Assembly (NCBI RefSeq): GCF_025244685.1 | Contig: NZ_CP104202.1 | Coordinates: forward strand, 1,114,480-1,178,479 | Source of the DNA: Chlorobaculum sp. MV4-Y | GTDB taxonomy: Bacteria > Bacteroidota > Chlorobiia > Chlorobiales > Chlorobiaceae | DNA length: 64,000 nucleotides | Direction: 5' to 3' | Part shown: one piece after another, positions 35,951-45,879 of the stretch | Layout of the letters: every line of letters starts with the position of its first letter | Position numbering within the stretch: the stretch's first letter is position 1 | Notes under the pieces: model-generated | Seen by the model: the letters and a program-made list of their open reading frames with translations, nothing else | Database searches by the model: none | What the model was told of the DNA's origin: nothing | Program-made: the position numbers and the translations under genes

Positions 35951-38203
35951 TTAGAATCCCTTGTACGGATTGTCACCGATATCTTCGATCTTCTTCGAGA
36001 ACTCCTCAAGGATGCCCGGGAGCTTGTCCCACTCATTGATGGCGAGCTGCACCTGCTCGACGCGTTCGGCTTCGAGCATGAGCCTGTCGAGCGTCTCCTG
36101 AACCTTGCCGAGGCGTTCGTTGGCCATCTGACTGCCCTTGACGTAGTGACACTGATAGTCGTCGCCATATTTGCAGCCGAGCAGCAGGATGCCGTCCACG
36201 CCGCGAGAGAGCGCATCTGCGATCCACACGAGGTTGAGGCCGCCCAGACAGCGCAGCGGAATAAACCGGAAATTGGTATTCATGCCGATCCTGTTCAGAC
36301 CCACCATGTCGAAGGCCGGATAGGCATCATTCTCGCAGACAAAACCGATAACAAAGGTTCCCTCATCGGGCACCTCGATCGACTTGATCATCGCAGAAAT
36401 CATATCGACGCTGTAATCCCTGAACGAGATGACCCTCTGCGGACACGCGCCCATGCAGACGCCGCAGCGGCGGCAGCGGGACGGAAAATCGAGCGGCGTG
36501 CCGTCAGCCTTTTCATTGTACGCGCCGAACGGACATTCGACCGTGCAGCGGCGGCACTGGGTGCAACTTTCGAAACGAATTTCGGGATAGGTTCTGTCCC
36601 AGGTTCTCGGATGCACCGCGCGGCCTTGGGCCGTCAGCTCCATGCACTGAATCGCCTTGAGCGCCGCGCCGGTGGCATCAGCCGTTGCCTGCACGGCATC
36701 CATCGGATGGCGCACCGCGCCGGCGGAGTAGATACCCGTTCTGCGCGTTTCGTAAGGGAAACAGATAAAGTGGGAATCAGGGAAACCCCATTTCAGATGA
36801 GGCATTTCAGGACCCTGGCGATACTTGAGATTCAGGATGAGGCTCTCCGGTTCGAGCGCTTCGATCACGCCGTCCGAGGTCTCTTTCTGAACCATCTTGC
36901 CAACATACTCGGGCGTCAGGTTATTGACTGACATTCCGTCGGGCACCATGTTTGACACCATGCCGGTGGCGAGCACGAGCATGTCGGCCTTGACCTTCAT
37001 CTTTCTGCCGAGCAGCTGGTTATCGATTTCAACGACGAGGCTGCCGTCGGACTCCTCTTTAAGTCCGAGGATCTCGCCCTTGGTGAGAAAGATGCCTTCG
37101 TCGTCCTGCGCGCTTTTGTAGAAATTCTCGTACAGGCCGGTGGTTCGCATGTCCTTGTAAACAATGAAGGCCCCGGCATCGGGATCCGATTCACGCACAT
37201 ACTTGGCCTGTTTGAGGGAAACGTTGCAGCAGACGGTCGAACAGTAAGGCACGTGATCCTTGTCACGCTGACCGGCGCACTGGAGGAAAACGACATTCTT
37301 GGCCGGTTTTCCATCCGAAGGGCGCGTCACCTTGCCGCCGGTTTTCGAAACGTTCTGCTCGAATTCGAGGTTGGTCACGACGTTGCGGTGCTTGCCGTAG
37401 CCGAGATGACCGAGTTTGCTGGCGTCGTAGGGCTTCCAGCCGGCGGCCAGCACGATAGCTCCCGCAGGGAAGGTTTCGGTCGCGCCGTTCCTGTCGATCG
37501 TCACCGTGTACTCACCGGGACCGCCCTCGATGGATGCGATGGTCGTTCCGGTATGCACGGTGATGTTGCCATCCTTTTTGACCGCCTCGATCTTGTTGCC
37601 GATGGCCGGTTGTTCGATTTCAGCGAACGGCGGCTTTGTCGGAAACACGCGGTGCATCTTCTTCGCCCAGCCGCCAAGCTCCTGGGCTTTTTCGACAAGC
37701 ACCACCTTGTAGCCGGTCTGCGAGGCTTCAAGCGCCGCAGTCAAACCGGTCACACCACCGCCCACGACCAGTACGGTGCGGTTCACGTCGGCGATCTTGG
37801 GTATCGGAACTTCAGATTTCTGCACCCTGGTAATGCCCATCCTCAGGTAGTCGGCAGCCATCATCTGGGTGCCCTCTTTGGCGTCATCGCCTTTCGGAGC
37901 CGTCCAGACCACCTGCTCGCGCAGGTTGACCCGCTCAGTCACATAGGTAAGCGGGTCAAAATTGAATACATCGTTGTTCACCCTCTGCGAACACGCGGCA
38001 ATGACGATCTTGTTGACCTCTCCGTTGTTGAGGTCATCCTTGATCACCTGAACGCCTTCGTTGCTGCACAGGTTGGGATGCTGTTTGCAGACGGGAACCT
38101 TGAACTCTTTTTTGGCTACCGCTTCAAGCTCATCCACATTCAACGCCTCCCCGATGCCGCAGTCGGTACAGAGGTATACGCCTATTTTTTTATCATCAGC
38201 CAT
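35951..38203 (-). CDS. qmoB: QmoB, HdrA-like flavoprotein subunit
   Basis: A 750-residue HdrA-type flavoprotein. The N-terminal module carries CTDCGIGEALN and an internal CSQRV motif. A Rossmann FAD site VLVVGGGVTGLTAALEA near residue 144 follows, then a Cys-rich core (LQCAGQRDKDHVPYCSTVCC) and two ferredoxin motifs (CTQCRRCTVECPFG and CRRCGVCMGACPQR). The C-terminus resembles MvhD (ILLLGCKYGDDYQCHYVKG). The gene lies 3 bases from qmoA on the same strand, so the two are translationally close. This layout is that of sulfate-reducer and sulfur-oxidiser QmoB. Confidence 0.93.
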   Translation of the reverse strand: MADDKKIGVYLCTDCGIGEALNVDELEAVAKKEFKVPVCKQHPNLCSNEGVQVIKDDLNNGEVNKIVIAACSQRVNNDVFNFDPLTYVTERVNLREQVVWTAPKGDDAKEGTQMMAADYLRMGITRVQKSEVPIPKIADVNRTVLVVGGGVTGLTAALEASQTGYKVVLVEKAQELGGWAKKMHRVFPTKPPFAEIEQPAIGNKIEAVKKDGNITVHTGTTIASIEGGPGEYTVTIDRNGATETFPAGAIVLAAGWKPYDASKLGHLGYGKHRNVVTNLEFEQNVSKTGGKVTRPSDGKPAKNVVFLQCAGQRDKDHVPYCSTVCCNVSLKQAKYVRESDPDAGAFIVYKDMRTTGLYENFYKSAQDDEGIFLTKGEILGLKEESDGSLVVEIDNQLLGRKMKVKADMLVLATGMVSNMVPDGMSVNNLTPEYVGKMVQKETSDGVIEALEPESLILNLKYRQGPEMPHLKWGFPDSHFICFPYETRRTGIYSAGAVRHPMDAVQATADATGAALKAIQCMELTAQGRAVHPRTWDRTYPEIRFESCTQCRRCTVECPFGAYNEKADGTPLDFPSRCRRCGVCMGACPQRVISFRDYSVDMISAMIKSIEVPDEGTFVIGFVCENDAYPAFDMVGLNRIGMNTNFRFIPLRCLGGLNLVWIADALSRGVDGILLLGCKYGDDYQCHYVKGSQMANERLGKVQETLDRLMLEAERVEQVQLAINEWDKLPGILEEFSKKIEDIGDNPYKGF

Positions 38204-38206
38204 AGT

Positions 38207-39445
38207 TTAACTCCTCACGAGACTTTGAATGCTTTTCAATGCCATTCCGGTCGCATCCTGAATGGATGTGGTCACATCGGACGGCCTCTTGGCCACGCCG
38301 GTCGAGTAGATTCCGGCAGCTGTTCCGCCATTGATGAAGCCGTTCTCCTCGAAACTCAGCATGGAGCTGGTCTTGACACAGGGCTCCATACCGGTGGCAA
38401 GCACAGCCATGTCGGCGTGCTCATGGCTCTTTCCGCCGCCCTCGACATCCTCAAATTCGAGAATGACACCGCCAGTGGCGTTGTCTTCCTCAATCTTGGC
38501 GACCTTGCCTTTAACCAGCTTCACGTTCGCGTCAGCCTCAACCTTGTTGAGGAACTCTTCGTACTTGCCGGGTGCGCGCAAATCGATGTAGGCCACGACA
38601 ACCTGTGAATCCGGAATGCGTTCGCGGACGTATGTGGCCTGCTTGAGCGACGCCATGCAGCAGATCGACGAGCAGTAGTTGAGGTGATTCTCGTCCCTCG
38701 ATCCGGCGCACTGCACGAAGACCACCTTCTTGACCTCCTTGTTGTCCGAAGGTCTCAGGAGCTTTCCGCCCGTCGGTCCGTTCGGTGCGGCAAGACGCTC
38801 CATCATCATGTTGGTAATGACGTTCTTGACTCGTCCGAAACCAAGATTGTCCATCCGGGTCGCATCGTAAGGATTCCAGCCGGTAGCGTACACGATGCTG
38901 CCAACCTTCATCTCGATGGTCTGCGGTTTCATATTCAGATCAATGGCGTTGTATTTGCACGCCTTGACGCACTTGTCGCAGTTGTCCTTGCAAGCGCTTC
39001 TATCTATCACATATCTCATGGGATAGGACAGCACATGCGGCAGATAGGCCGCTTTTGTCTTGTCCATCCCGAAATTGAATTCGTTCGGCTTTTCCACAGG
39101 GCATGCCTCCGCGCAGGCATTGCAGGCCGTGCACTTTTCGTTCACGAACCTCGGGCTGACCTTGAGCCTGACGCTGTAATTTCCTTCCTGACCGCTCACC
39201 GACTCGACTTCGGTCATGGTGTAGACGGTGATTTTCGGATTGGGTTTGATGCGCCTGAAGTTCATCTCCAGTCCGCAATACGGGGGGCACAGTTTGGGGA
39301 AATACTTGTTGAGCTGTGAAACCCGGCCACCAAGGTAGGGGTTCTTCTCGACAAGCACGGTATTGTAGCCGACCTCAGCAGCCTCGACCGCCGTGGTTAT
39401 TCCGCTAATGCCGCCGCCGACAACTAAAATGGTTTCAACTGACAT
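38207..39445 (-). CDS. qmoA: QmoA, HdrA-like flavoprotein subunit
   Basis: A 412-residue flavoprotein. FAD site ILVVGGGISGITTAVEAAEV at the N-terminus, HdrA-type GGRVSQLNKYFPKLCPPYCG, and ferredoxin motifs CTACNACAEACPVEKP and CKDNCDKCVKACKYN. QmoA and QmoB form the soluble part of the complex that takes electrons from AprAB. ATG at 39445 (MSVETILVVGG) is preferred over a longer frame beginning at 39472, because family members begin at the FAD fold. It is preceded by a hairpin region after aprA, so it may have separate mRNA stability. Confidence 0.92.
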   Translation of the reverse strand: MSVETILVVGGGISGITTAVEAAEVGYNTVLVEKNPYLGGRVSQLNKYFPKLCPPYCGLEMNFRRIKPNPKITVYTMTEVESVSGQEGNYSVRLKVSPRFVNEKCTACNACAEACPVEKPNEFNFGMDKTKAAYLPHVLSYPMRYVIDRSACKDNCDKCVKACKYNAIDLNMKPQTIEMKVGSIVYATGWNPYDATRMDNLGFGRVKNVITNMMMERLAAPNGPTGGKLLRPSDNKEVKKVVFVQCAGSRDENHLNYCSSICCMASLKQATYVRERIPDSQVVVAYIDLRAPGKYEEFLNKVEADANVKLVKGKVAKIEEDNATGGVILEFEDVEGGGKSHEHADMAVLATGMEPCVKTSSMLSFEENGFINGGTAAGIYSTGVAKRPSDVTTSIQDATGMALKSIQSLVRS

Positions 39446-39541
39446 GATTTTTCTCTGCGGATAAACTCTCAAAAATCAACATTCCTGAAAACAGGGAACA
39501 ACGCAGTATGCAACTTGCAAAATCCGGATGCCGATAAAGCA

Positions 39542-39566
39542 ATCCCCGAGGTGATACCTCGGGGAT
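39542..39566. terminator. Intercistronic hairpin between aprA and qmoA
   Basis: A perfect 11-base stem ATCCCCGAGGT (39542-39552) with ACCTCGGGGAT (39556-39566) and a 3-base loop, 20 bases after the aprA stop on the minus strand. The following bases are not strongly T-rich (TGCTTTATC), so it may be an attenuator or a processing/stability stem. It would make aprBA more abundant than qmoABC. Confidence 0.6.
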
Positions 39567-39586
39567 ATGCCTGAACGGTAAGCGGA

Positions 39587-41563
39587 TCAGTCCGGAACGA
39601 CCTGGACGTAGTCCCTCTTCGAGAGAGTCCACTCCTTGCTGTCCCTATCGTACTTCGAGATGGTGAAGCACTTCCAGTTCTCGTCATCGACGTAGAAGTG
39701 GTCAGCCCTGAAGTAGTAACCGGGATAGCGGCTGTCCTCACGGAAGAGGATGTGACGTGCATGGGCTTCGCCCGCCATCAAACGATGGTAGTTCTCCCAT
39801 GCGCGCATCAGCTCGTGCAGATCACTGGCAGCCATCTTCTCGGCGTCCTCCTTGAGAAGCGACAGGTGCTCAAGACCCTTTTCGAGCATGGTTTTGCTGG
39901 TGGTGTACCAGGTGGACACACCGGCGACATACTCGTCCATGATCTTCTGGAGACGGGCCTGGAACATTTTCGGCCTGATGTAGTTCGGGTTGACCGACGG
40001 ATCGGTGCTGTAATCCTTGTTCTTGGCGAAGGTCTCCATCGGAGCGTAGATCTCGGCGATCACTTCGTCAACATCGCGGCCAAGTTCCGGCTTGTAGTCA
40101 GCGTGATCGAGGCAGTAGGCGGTCATGCTCTTACCGGCGATACGGCCTTCTGCGTGTGAACCGGAGGAGAACTTGTGACCCGATGCGCCGACGCCGTCAC
40201 CTGCGGTGAACAGACCATCGACGGTGGTCATCCTGTTGTAGCCCCAGCTCCATTCCGCCGGGACACCCTTGATGTCGCCAGGGCCGCTGACCCAGATACC
40301 GGCGCAACCGGCATGCGAGCCGAGCAGGTAGGGTTCGGTTGGCATAAGCTCGGAAGGAGTCTTCTCAGGCTCGATGTTGTTACCGGCCCAGACAACAGCC
40401 TGACCGATGCACATGTCGAGGAAGTCTTCCCATGCCTCGGCTTCGAGGTGCTTGATCTGCTTGGGGGTCATGGTTTCGGCAAGCGCGGCCATCGCTTCGT
40501 GAGTCCTCATGAGGATCGGGCCTTTGCCGGCCTTCATGTCGATCATCATCATGTGGTTCCTCATGGCGGTGGTCAGCTTGTGCGGATCCTCGGCGTACTT
40601 GCCGAAATCCTTGTTGGCTGCCGCGAGGTTGGTGGCACAGTAGTCCTCGCCAAGCGAGTTGGTGGCTTTACACTTGAAGAACAGGAACCATGCACCGACC
40701 GGGCCGTAGCCGTCCTTGAAGCGGGCGGGCACGAAACGGTTCTCCATGAGCACCAGTTCGCAACCGGCCTGTGCGGCGAGTGCGTAGGTGGTGCCGGCGT
40801 TCCAGACCGGGTACCATGCGCGCCCCTGACCTTCAGCGGTCGAGCGCGGACGGTAGACGTTCACGGCGCCGCCGCAGGCAAGCAGCATGGTTTTGGCGGT
40901 GAAGACGTACGCCTTGTGCTCACGGACGCTGAAGCCGATAGCGCCAGCGACCTTGCCAGGATTGTTCTTGTCGTGGATAAGTTCACTGACGAAGACGCGC
41001 TCGAACAGGTTCTGCTCAACGCCGGTCTCCTTGCGGTTGTATTCGAGGGCTTTCTTGGCGGCCTCGGCAACGATGACCTTGTAGGATTCGCCGTTGATCA
41101 TGATCTGCCAGCGACCGGAACGGACCGGTTTGCCACCTTCGGTGAGTTTCGGAGCCGGTTTCGCGCCGTCCATGGTCGAACCATCCTCGTCGCGCTTCCA
41201 GACCGGAAGACCCCACTCTTCAAAAAGATGAACCGAGTTGTCAACGTGACGGCCAAGGTCATAAACCAGGTCCTCACGAATGATGCCCATAAGGTCGGTT
41301 CTTACGTATTTGACGTAATCGGCCGGATCGTTCTCGCCGCAGTAGGTATTGATAGCGGAAAGACCCATGGCGACAGCACCGCTTCTGTCAACGGCAGCCT
41401 TGTCAACCATCGTGATTCTCAGGCCTTTCGGGGTAGCCCACTTGGCCGCTTCATACGCCGCGCCGCAACAAGCCATGCCACCGCCGATCAGCAGAATATC
41501 CGTATCCACATAAACAACTTCGGGCTTCTGGCTAAACTTGAATTCGTTTTTTTCAACTCCCAT
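39587..41563 (-). CDS. aprA: Adenylylsulfate (APS) reductase alpha subunit
   Basis: A 658-residue FAD subunit. The FAD site is DILLIGGGMACCGAAYEAAK, with GLSAINTYCGENDPADYV, RSGRWQIMINGESYKVIV and HARHILFREDSRYPGYYFRA as family blocks. In green sulfur bacteria AprAB oxidises sulfite plus AMP to APS. The ATG follows AAGGAGG at good spacing. It is cotranscribed with aprB (30-base gap), and qmoA follows after a hairpin. Length and motifs are normal. Confidence 0.95.
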   Translation of the reverse strand: MGVEKNEFKFSQKPEVVYVDTDILLIGGGMACCGAAYEAAKWATPKGLRITMVDKAAVDRSGAVAMGLSAINTYCGENDPADYVKYVRTDLMGIIREDLVYDLGRHVDNSVHLFEEWGLPVWKRDEDGSTMDGAKPAPKLTEGGKPVRSGRWQIMINGESYKVIVAEAAKKALEYNRKETGVEQNLFERVFVSELIHDKNNPGKVAGAIGFSVREHKAYVFTAKTMLLACGGAVNVYRPRSTAEGQGRAWYPVWNAGTTYALAAQAGCELVLMENRFVPARFKDGYGPVGAWFLFFKCKATNSLGEDYCATNLAAANKDFGKYAEDPHKLTTAMRNHMMMIDMKAGKGPILMRTHEAMAALAETMTPKQIKHLEAEAWEDFLDMCIGQAVVWAGNNIEPEKTPSELMPTEPYLLGSHAGCAGIWVSGPGDIKGVPAEWSWGYNRMTTVDGLFTAGDGVGASGHKFSSGSHAEGRIAGKSMTAYCLDHADYKPELGRDVDEVIAEIYAPMETFAKNKDYSTDPSVNPNYIRPKMFQARLQKIMDEYVAGVSTWYTTSKTMLEKGLEHLSLLKEDAEKMAASDLHELMRAWENYHRLMAGEAHARHILFREDSRYPGYYFRADHFYVDDENWKCFTISKYDRDSKEWTLSKRDYVQVVPD

Positions 41564-41593
41564 GGATAATGCCTCCTTGAGTAATTTGTTTGT

Positions 41594-42016
41594 TTAGAGG
41601 GTCGGATATTCTGTCATGTTGAAGAATCCAGGCTTCTTGAGGTTCGCGTAATCCTGCTCGGGCTTGCCGGAGTACAGATCGATCGAACCTTCAGAGGTGG
41701 TCCTGATCGGGAACTTGTAGCGCTTCAGAATACCGTTCCGGAACTTGATGGTCCACATGATGGCGTCGGTACCACGAAGCGGGATAACGTTTCCGCCCAG
41801 CGGTACGAAATCGGCATATCCCCTGACCTCGATCGCCTGCTGCGGGCAGATCTTCACGCAGTTGTAGCACTCCCAGCACTGGTCGGGCTCCTGGTTCCAG
41901 GCTTTCATCCTTTCGACATCCAACTTCATCAGGTCGTTCGGACAGATGTACATGCAAGCTGTCCTCTCCTGCCCTTTGCAGCCGTCACATTTTTCTTTAA
42001 TGACGAAACTTGGCAT
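41594..42016 (-). CDS. aprB: APS reductase beta subunit
   Basis: A 140-residue ferredoxin-like subunit. Two [4Fe-4S] motifs are present: CDGCKGQERTACMYICPNDL and CWECYNCVKICPQQAIEVRG. The C-terminal tail (SEGSIDLYSGKPEQDYANLK) wraps the alpha subunit. The clusters carry electrons between the AprA flavin and Qmo. ATG is preceded by AAAGGAGG. It is shorter than many sulfate-reducer AprB, with a short tail. Confidence 0.94.
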   Translation of the reverse strand: MPSFVIKEKCDGCKGQERTACMYICPNDLMKLDVERMKAWNQEPDQCWECYNCVKICPQQAIEVRGYADFVPLGGNVIPLRGTDAIMWTIKFRNGILKRYKFPIRTTSEGSIDLYSGKPEQDYANLKKPGFFNMTEYPTL

Positions 42017-42124
42017 AATTTGTCCTCCTTTAACCGAAAATTTGCAGGCTGTGCCCGCGATTTACGAAGCCATTGGATATAAGCGAGATAAAAAAACAGG
42101 GTATCCCGGTTTCCCGGAAAACCA

Positions 42125-43339
42125 TCATTTCCCGATTGCGTGGGAATGCATCTTGATGTCAACCTTCTCGGTCAGACCGGCATAGTAGCGCCTCAGAATC
42201 TCAAGCACCTCCGGACGGCTGAAGTGCTCCGGCACCTCCTCGCCTTCGGAGAGCATCTTCCTGAGCTTCGTGCCGCTCAGGTTGAGCCTGTCGGCCGGTT
42301 CATGCGGGCAGGTTTTCATCGACGCCATGGCGTCACACTTGTAGCAATAGAAGGTCCAGTCGATCTTCAGCGGCTTGGTTTCAAGCGCGTCAGCTGGAAT
42401 CTGATCGAAGATATGGTGCGCATCGAAGGGGCCGTAGTAGTCGCCGACGCCGGCGTGATCACGTCCGACAATCAGATGGCTGCATCCGAAGTTCTGGCGG
42501 AAAAGCGCGTGAAGCAGCGCCTCTCTCGGGCCGGCGTAGCGCATGTCGAGCGGATAGCCCGCCTGGATGGTGGTGCCCTTGACGAAGTAGTTTTCGGTCA
42601 GGACGTTGATGCAGTCACGCCTGACATCTGCGGGAATATCGCCCGGCTTGAGTTTGCCGAGAAGCTGGTGGATGAGCACGCCGTCGCAGATTTCGACAGC
42701 GATCTTGACAAGATATTCGTGGGAGCGGTGCATGGGGTTGCGGGTCTGGAATGCGGCTACGGTGCTCCAGCCGTTCTCCTCGAACATTTTTCGGGTCTGG
42801 GCGGGGGTCATGTAGATACCCTCGAACTCGGTCGGGAAGGTGCCTTCGCTGAAGACCTTGACCGGTCCTGCGAGGTTGACGTCGCCCTGGTTCATAACCA
42901 TCAGCACGCCAGGGTGCTCGGGATTGTCGGTCTTGAACACTTCACGACACTCGTGAGTCTTGTCGATGGAGTACTTCTCCTCGATCTTCATGCTGCCCAT
43001 CAGCTCGCCGGTCTCGTCATCGACCAGAGCCACTTCTTCGCCGATGGCAAGGCTGTCTGCCTGCTCCTTCGAGGTCGAAAGCGTAATCGGAATCGGCCAG
43101 AAAGTGCCATCTGCCATGGTGCATGTTTCGACGCTTCCTTTCCAGTCTGCATGGCCCATGAAGCCGGTCAGCGGAGTGAAACCGCCGATCCCAAGCATGA
43201 TCAAGTCACCAGTCTCCCTTGAAGAGAGCCTGACCTGTTTCATAGATTTGGCCCGCTCCTTTTCGCTGACTAACTCGTCACCGGTCAGCAAAAGCGGCTT
43301 TAAAACCTTTTCCTTGCCATGTGGATTGACTAACGCCAT
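42125..43339 (-). CDS. sat: Sulfate adenylyltransferase (ATP sulfurylase)
   Basis: A 404-residue dissimilatory-type Sat. The ATP-binding [13 protein letters not shown] and [18 protein letters not shown] motifs and the C-terminal Cys-rich zinc-like site ([15 protein letters not shown]) are visible. In this organism it should make sulfate and ATP from APS and pyrophosphate. AAGGAG precedes the ATG. It lies just upstream of aprBA in the same direction with a 108-base gap. Confidence 0.95.
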   Translation of the reverse strand: MALVNPHGKEKVLKPLLLTGDELVSEKERAKSMKQVRLSSRETGDLIMLGIGGFTPLTGFMGHADWKGSVETCTMADGTFWPIPITLSTSKEQADSLAIGEEVALVDDETGELMGSMKIEEKYSIDKTHECREVFKTDNPEHPGVLMVMNQGDVNLAGPVKVFSEGTFPTEFEGIYMTPAQTRKMFEENGWSTVAAFQTRNPMHRSHEYLVKIAVEICDGVLIHQLLGKLKPGDIPADVRRDCINVLTENYFVKGTTIQAGYPLDMRYAGPREALLHALFRQNFGCSHLIVGRDHAGVGDYYGPFDAHHIFDQIPADALETKPLKIDWTFYCYKCDAMASMKTCPHEPADRLNLSGTKLRKMLSEGEEVPEHFSRPEVLEILRRYYAGLTEKVDIKMHSHAIGK

Positions 43340-43514
43340 GGGACTCCTTTTTAATGTGAGTTATTGAGAATCGAGCAAGAGAATGTCGTGGAGCGGCTGA
43401 CGCATTGCCAGAGGAGACTGCAAAAAATAAAATTCATGTTATTGAATCCTGATGTATTTACCAAACTCCTCAGCCAAAAAACGGCAGCCAGCAAGAACAT
43501 TCCAGGAGAAGGGA

Positions 43515-43567
43515 GCTTCCGGTTGTTGAGTATGTAATTATGCAAAATAATTTCATAAACCGGAAGC
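43515..43567. promoter_or_regulatory. Inverted repeat in the DsrE2-sat gap
   Basis: A perfect 10-base inverted repeat GCTTCCGGTT (43515-43524) and AACCGGAAGC (43558-43567) around a 33-base AT-rich centre. It lies just past the stop of the DsrE-like gene and about 180 bases upstream of sat. The large loop argues against a simple terminator; a regulator-binding palindrome or mRNA stem upstream of sat is possible. Confidence 0.4.
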
Positions 43568-43598
43568 GTCACGACCCTTTCCTGCCCCTTTTCTGCGC

Positions 43599-44150
43599 TC
43601 AGATAAAGAGCGAAATATTGGCATCCGCTGCATATTCAAGGAAAGAGGCTGCGCCGCCATAATCGACACCTTCGATGAATTCCGACTTGTCGAAGCCGAA
43701 AACCTCCATCGTCATCTGGCAGGCGATGAACTTGACTCCCGCCTCGATACACATTTCGCGAAGCTGTTCAACGGTGGCAACCCCCTTCTTCTTGAAGGTC
43801 TCCTTCATCAGCATGGTCGCCATCGTATCGAATCCGGGAATGTTACCAGAAATAAGGTTAGGAATCGGCCAGTTGATCGCCTGGAACTCCTTGCTACCGA
43901 AAGGCATGTGCATCGGCATGGCCGGATTGCCGACCGGCGTCACCTTGGCATCGATCTCCTTTTTGAGCAGAGGCAGGCCGTAGAAGGTGAAAAACACCAC
44001 CGCTTCCATATCCATGGCGGCGGCGGTCGAAGCGAGAATGAAGGGCGGGTAGGCCCAGTCAAGGGTTCCCTTGGATGCGATAATCGCAAGTTTTTTGGTG
44101 TCGGACATAGACGATGAATTTTCTGGTTTATCGTTTTGAGAATTTTTCAC
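43599..44150 (-). CDS. DsrE2-like sulfur-carrier family protein
   Basis: A 183-residue protein of the DsrE/DsrF family, DsrE2 branch. KLAIIASKGTLDWAYPPFILA and EAVVFFTFYGLPLLKK begin the domain, and FIACQMTMEVFGFDKSEFIEG carries the conserved Cys thought to hold persulfide sulfur. In sulfur oxidisers such proteins relay sulfur with TusA toward DsrEFH/DsrC. It lies between the transporter pair and sat. An internal ATG at 44108 (MSDTKK) is an alternative start that would remove a 14-residue polar leader. Confidence 0.8.
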   Translation of the reverse strand: MKNSQNDKPENSSSMSDTKKLAIIASKGTLDWAYPPFILASTAAAMDMEAVVFFTFYGLPLLKKEIDAKVTPVGNPAMPMHMPFGSKEFQAINWPIPNLISGNIPGFDTMATMLMKETFKKKGVATVEQLREMCIEAGVKFIACQMTMEVFGFDKSEFIEGVDYGGAASFLEYAADANISLFI

Positions 44151-44177
44151 TCGTACCGGCTGCTGCCTTTTGGCCAG

Positions 44178-44612
44178 TCAGTGACCGGAGGTAAGCTTGC
44201 CACTGGCCGCAACAAGCAACACGAACACCTGCAGGATAGTTATCAGGAGGTAAATGCGATTTTTCTCCTTGAAAAAAGCTATGGTGGCCGTAGCAAGGCA
44301 CACCATGGTGGCCATGGAAAGAAAAACTACCGATGCATAACTGATGGCATCTCCATGCATGAACGTATGCACATCCTCAAAGCAACTCCAGCCGCAATGA
44401 TGGTGAATCTTCATCTGCAGTTTGGTGGCATTGAGATGCCAGTTCGCCGCGACGGTTTCCACCGGTACGGTGAGCGGTAGCAACCGGAAAATGTAGAGTA
44501 TAAAACCAATCGCCATCACGATGATAATCGCGTGCGATACAAATTCAAGAGTTTTCGCGTAAGCGAGCTGTACGCTGTCGGCGTAGAGCTTGCCGGGTTT
44601 GAGCTCTTTCAT
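44178..44612 (-). CDS. DUF1634 membrane protein
   Basis: A 144-residue small integral membrane protein with three hydrophobic segments (HAIIIVMAIGFILYIFRLLP, SYASVVFLSMATMVCLATATI, YLLITILQVFVLLVAASG). DUF1634 proteins regularly follow TSUP exporters as a partner. Its ATG overlaps the stop of the TSUP gene by ATGA, supporting coupled translation. The frame extending to 44798 is a shadow. Confidence 0.8.
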   Translation of the reverse strand: MKELKPGKLYADSVQLAYAKTLEFVSHAIIIVMAIGFILYIFRLLPLTVPVETVAANWHLNATKLQMKIHHHCGWSCFEDVHTFMHGDAISYASVVFLSMATMVCLATATIAFFKEKNRIYLLITILQVFVLLVAASGKLTSGH

Positions 44613-45559
44613 ATTCCCATTCCTTTCATCAATGAACGAAAACCCGCGAGCGCCAGGATGGTGATGACGATCAGCCGTATGGTTCTGGTGTTGACCTTCG
44701 GCAACATTTTTGCCCCGATCTTCGAGCCGAGCATCATGCCTCCGACGGCGGGCACCGCAATGATGGGAAGCACTGCACCATTGAACATGTAAACCCAAGC
44801 TGCCGCCGACCCATTGATCGAAAGTACGAGACCACTGGTTGCCACGGCAACCTTCAGCGGAACACCCATGAGCAGGTTAAAAACCGGCACGTTGGCGAAT
44901 CCGGCGCCAAGGCCGAACATCCCCCCGATGAAGCCGATGATTAAAAACAGCACCGTTGCAACCGGCGTCCTGTGCACCTGCCACGAAACCTCGTGCTGGC
45001 CAAACTCCTCAAAATAACACCCCGAAATACCAAGCATCCTGGAAAGAGCGTCAGGTTTCTTCACCTCGGGATATCCGGACTTCCCCGCCTTAAGCATGAT
45101 CGCGGTGATTCCGAGAATCACGACGCCAAGCAGAAATTCAACGCTTTTGGCCGGTATTGCAAGCCCCACCAAAGCTCCGGCGATTGAACTGACCGAACCG
45201 ACCAAGGCCATGGGTAAACCAAGCTTGAGATCAGCCATGCCTTTTCTGAGCAGCGGCGGTCCGGCTGAAAGTGCACCGGCAAGAGCCACAAGAAGACCTG
45301 CGCCCCTGACGTAATCAATATGAAACGGGAAAAAACCGCTGACGATAGGTACAAAAAGCACCCCGCCACCAACGCCGGCCAGCACTGCCACAATGCCAAG
45401 CAGAAAGGAGAATACGAACAATGCGAGCACCCACACCCACCAGGGCGCCGTTGTCGTTACCCCAGCCGCCTCAGCAGCAGACACCATATCGGGATTCAGA
45501 AAAAGCAACAATCCAAAAACGCCCGGAATGATCCAGTTTCTGATATTTTTTAAAACCAT
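44609..45559 (-). CDS. TSUP (TauE/SafE) family sulfur-oxyanion permease
   Basis: A 316-residue polytopic membrane protein with two repeated halves, GIVAVLAGVGGGVLFVPIVS and FIGGMFGLGAGFANVPVFNL, typical of TauE/SafE exporters. It likely moves sulfite, sulfate or a related organic sulfur anion across the inner membrane. Its position between dsrEFH and the DsrE2-sat genes supports export of oxidation products or uptake of sulfite. An N-terminal hydrophobic segment could be a signal anchor. Confidence 0.82.
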   Translation of the reverse strand: MVLKNIRNWIIPGVFGLLLFLNPDMVSAAEAAGVTTTAPWWVWVLALFVFSFLLGIVAVLAGVGGGVLFVPIVSGFFPFHIDYVRGAGLLVALAGALSAGPPLLRKGMADLKLGLPMALVGSVSSIAGALVGLAIPAKSVEFLLGVVILGITAIMLKAGKSGYPEVKKPDALSRMLGISGCYFEEFGQHEVSWQVHRTPVATVLFLIIGFIGGMFGLGAGFANVPVFNLLMGVPLKVAVATSGLVLSINGSAAAWVYMFNGAVLPIIAVPAVGGMMLGSKIGAKMLPKVNTRTIRLIVITILALAGFRSLMKGMGI

Positions 45560-45879
45560 TAAAACAGGGTTTTATGCTTTAACGAACATAGTCGAGCCCC
45601 CTGATGCCTCTTTACGGGGAAAAAAGAAATGCAAATTACTACGAAATAAGAACAGTAATATATGATATGTCCGGCAATAACTCCCTTCAAGGCAAGGAAA
45701 TACGCCAGGAAAATCATTAAACAGGAGCGAATTCTGCGCCACATGCTTCTTTTTTTCTCACAAACCTTAAAGCACAGCAACGACTTTTACTGCGTGCACA
45801 TGTTCAATTTTATTTTGCCGAAATATGTGACAAACTGGATGCCCAACGAAACAGAGGCGCACGAGACGTTTTCGACAAA
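45560..45879. other. Gene-free gap between dsrH and the TSUP gene
   Basis: About 320 bases, partly AT-rich. The only long frame (plus strand, from 45662) has no coding signature and runs antisense into dsrH. No convincing promoter box or strong hairpin was found by eye. The gap probably carries the promoter for the TSUP-DUF1634-DsrE2 operon on the minus strand. Confidence 0.5.

Noticed and set aside
44612..44798. Longer start for the DUF1634 gene
   Set aside because: The extension lacks membrane-protein character, and ATG 44612 overlaps the TSUP stop by ATGA, a typical coupled start.
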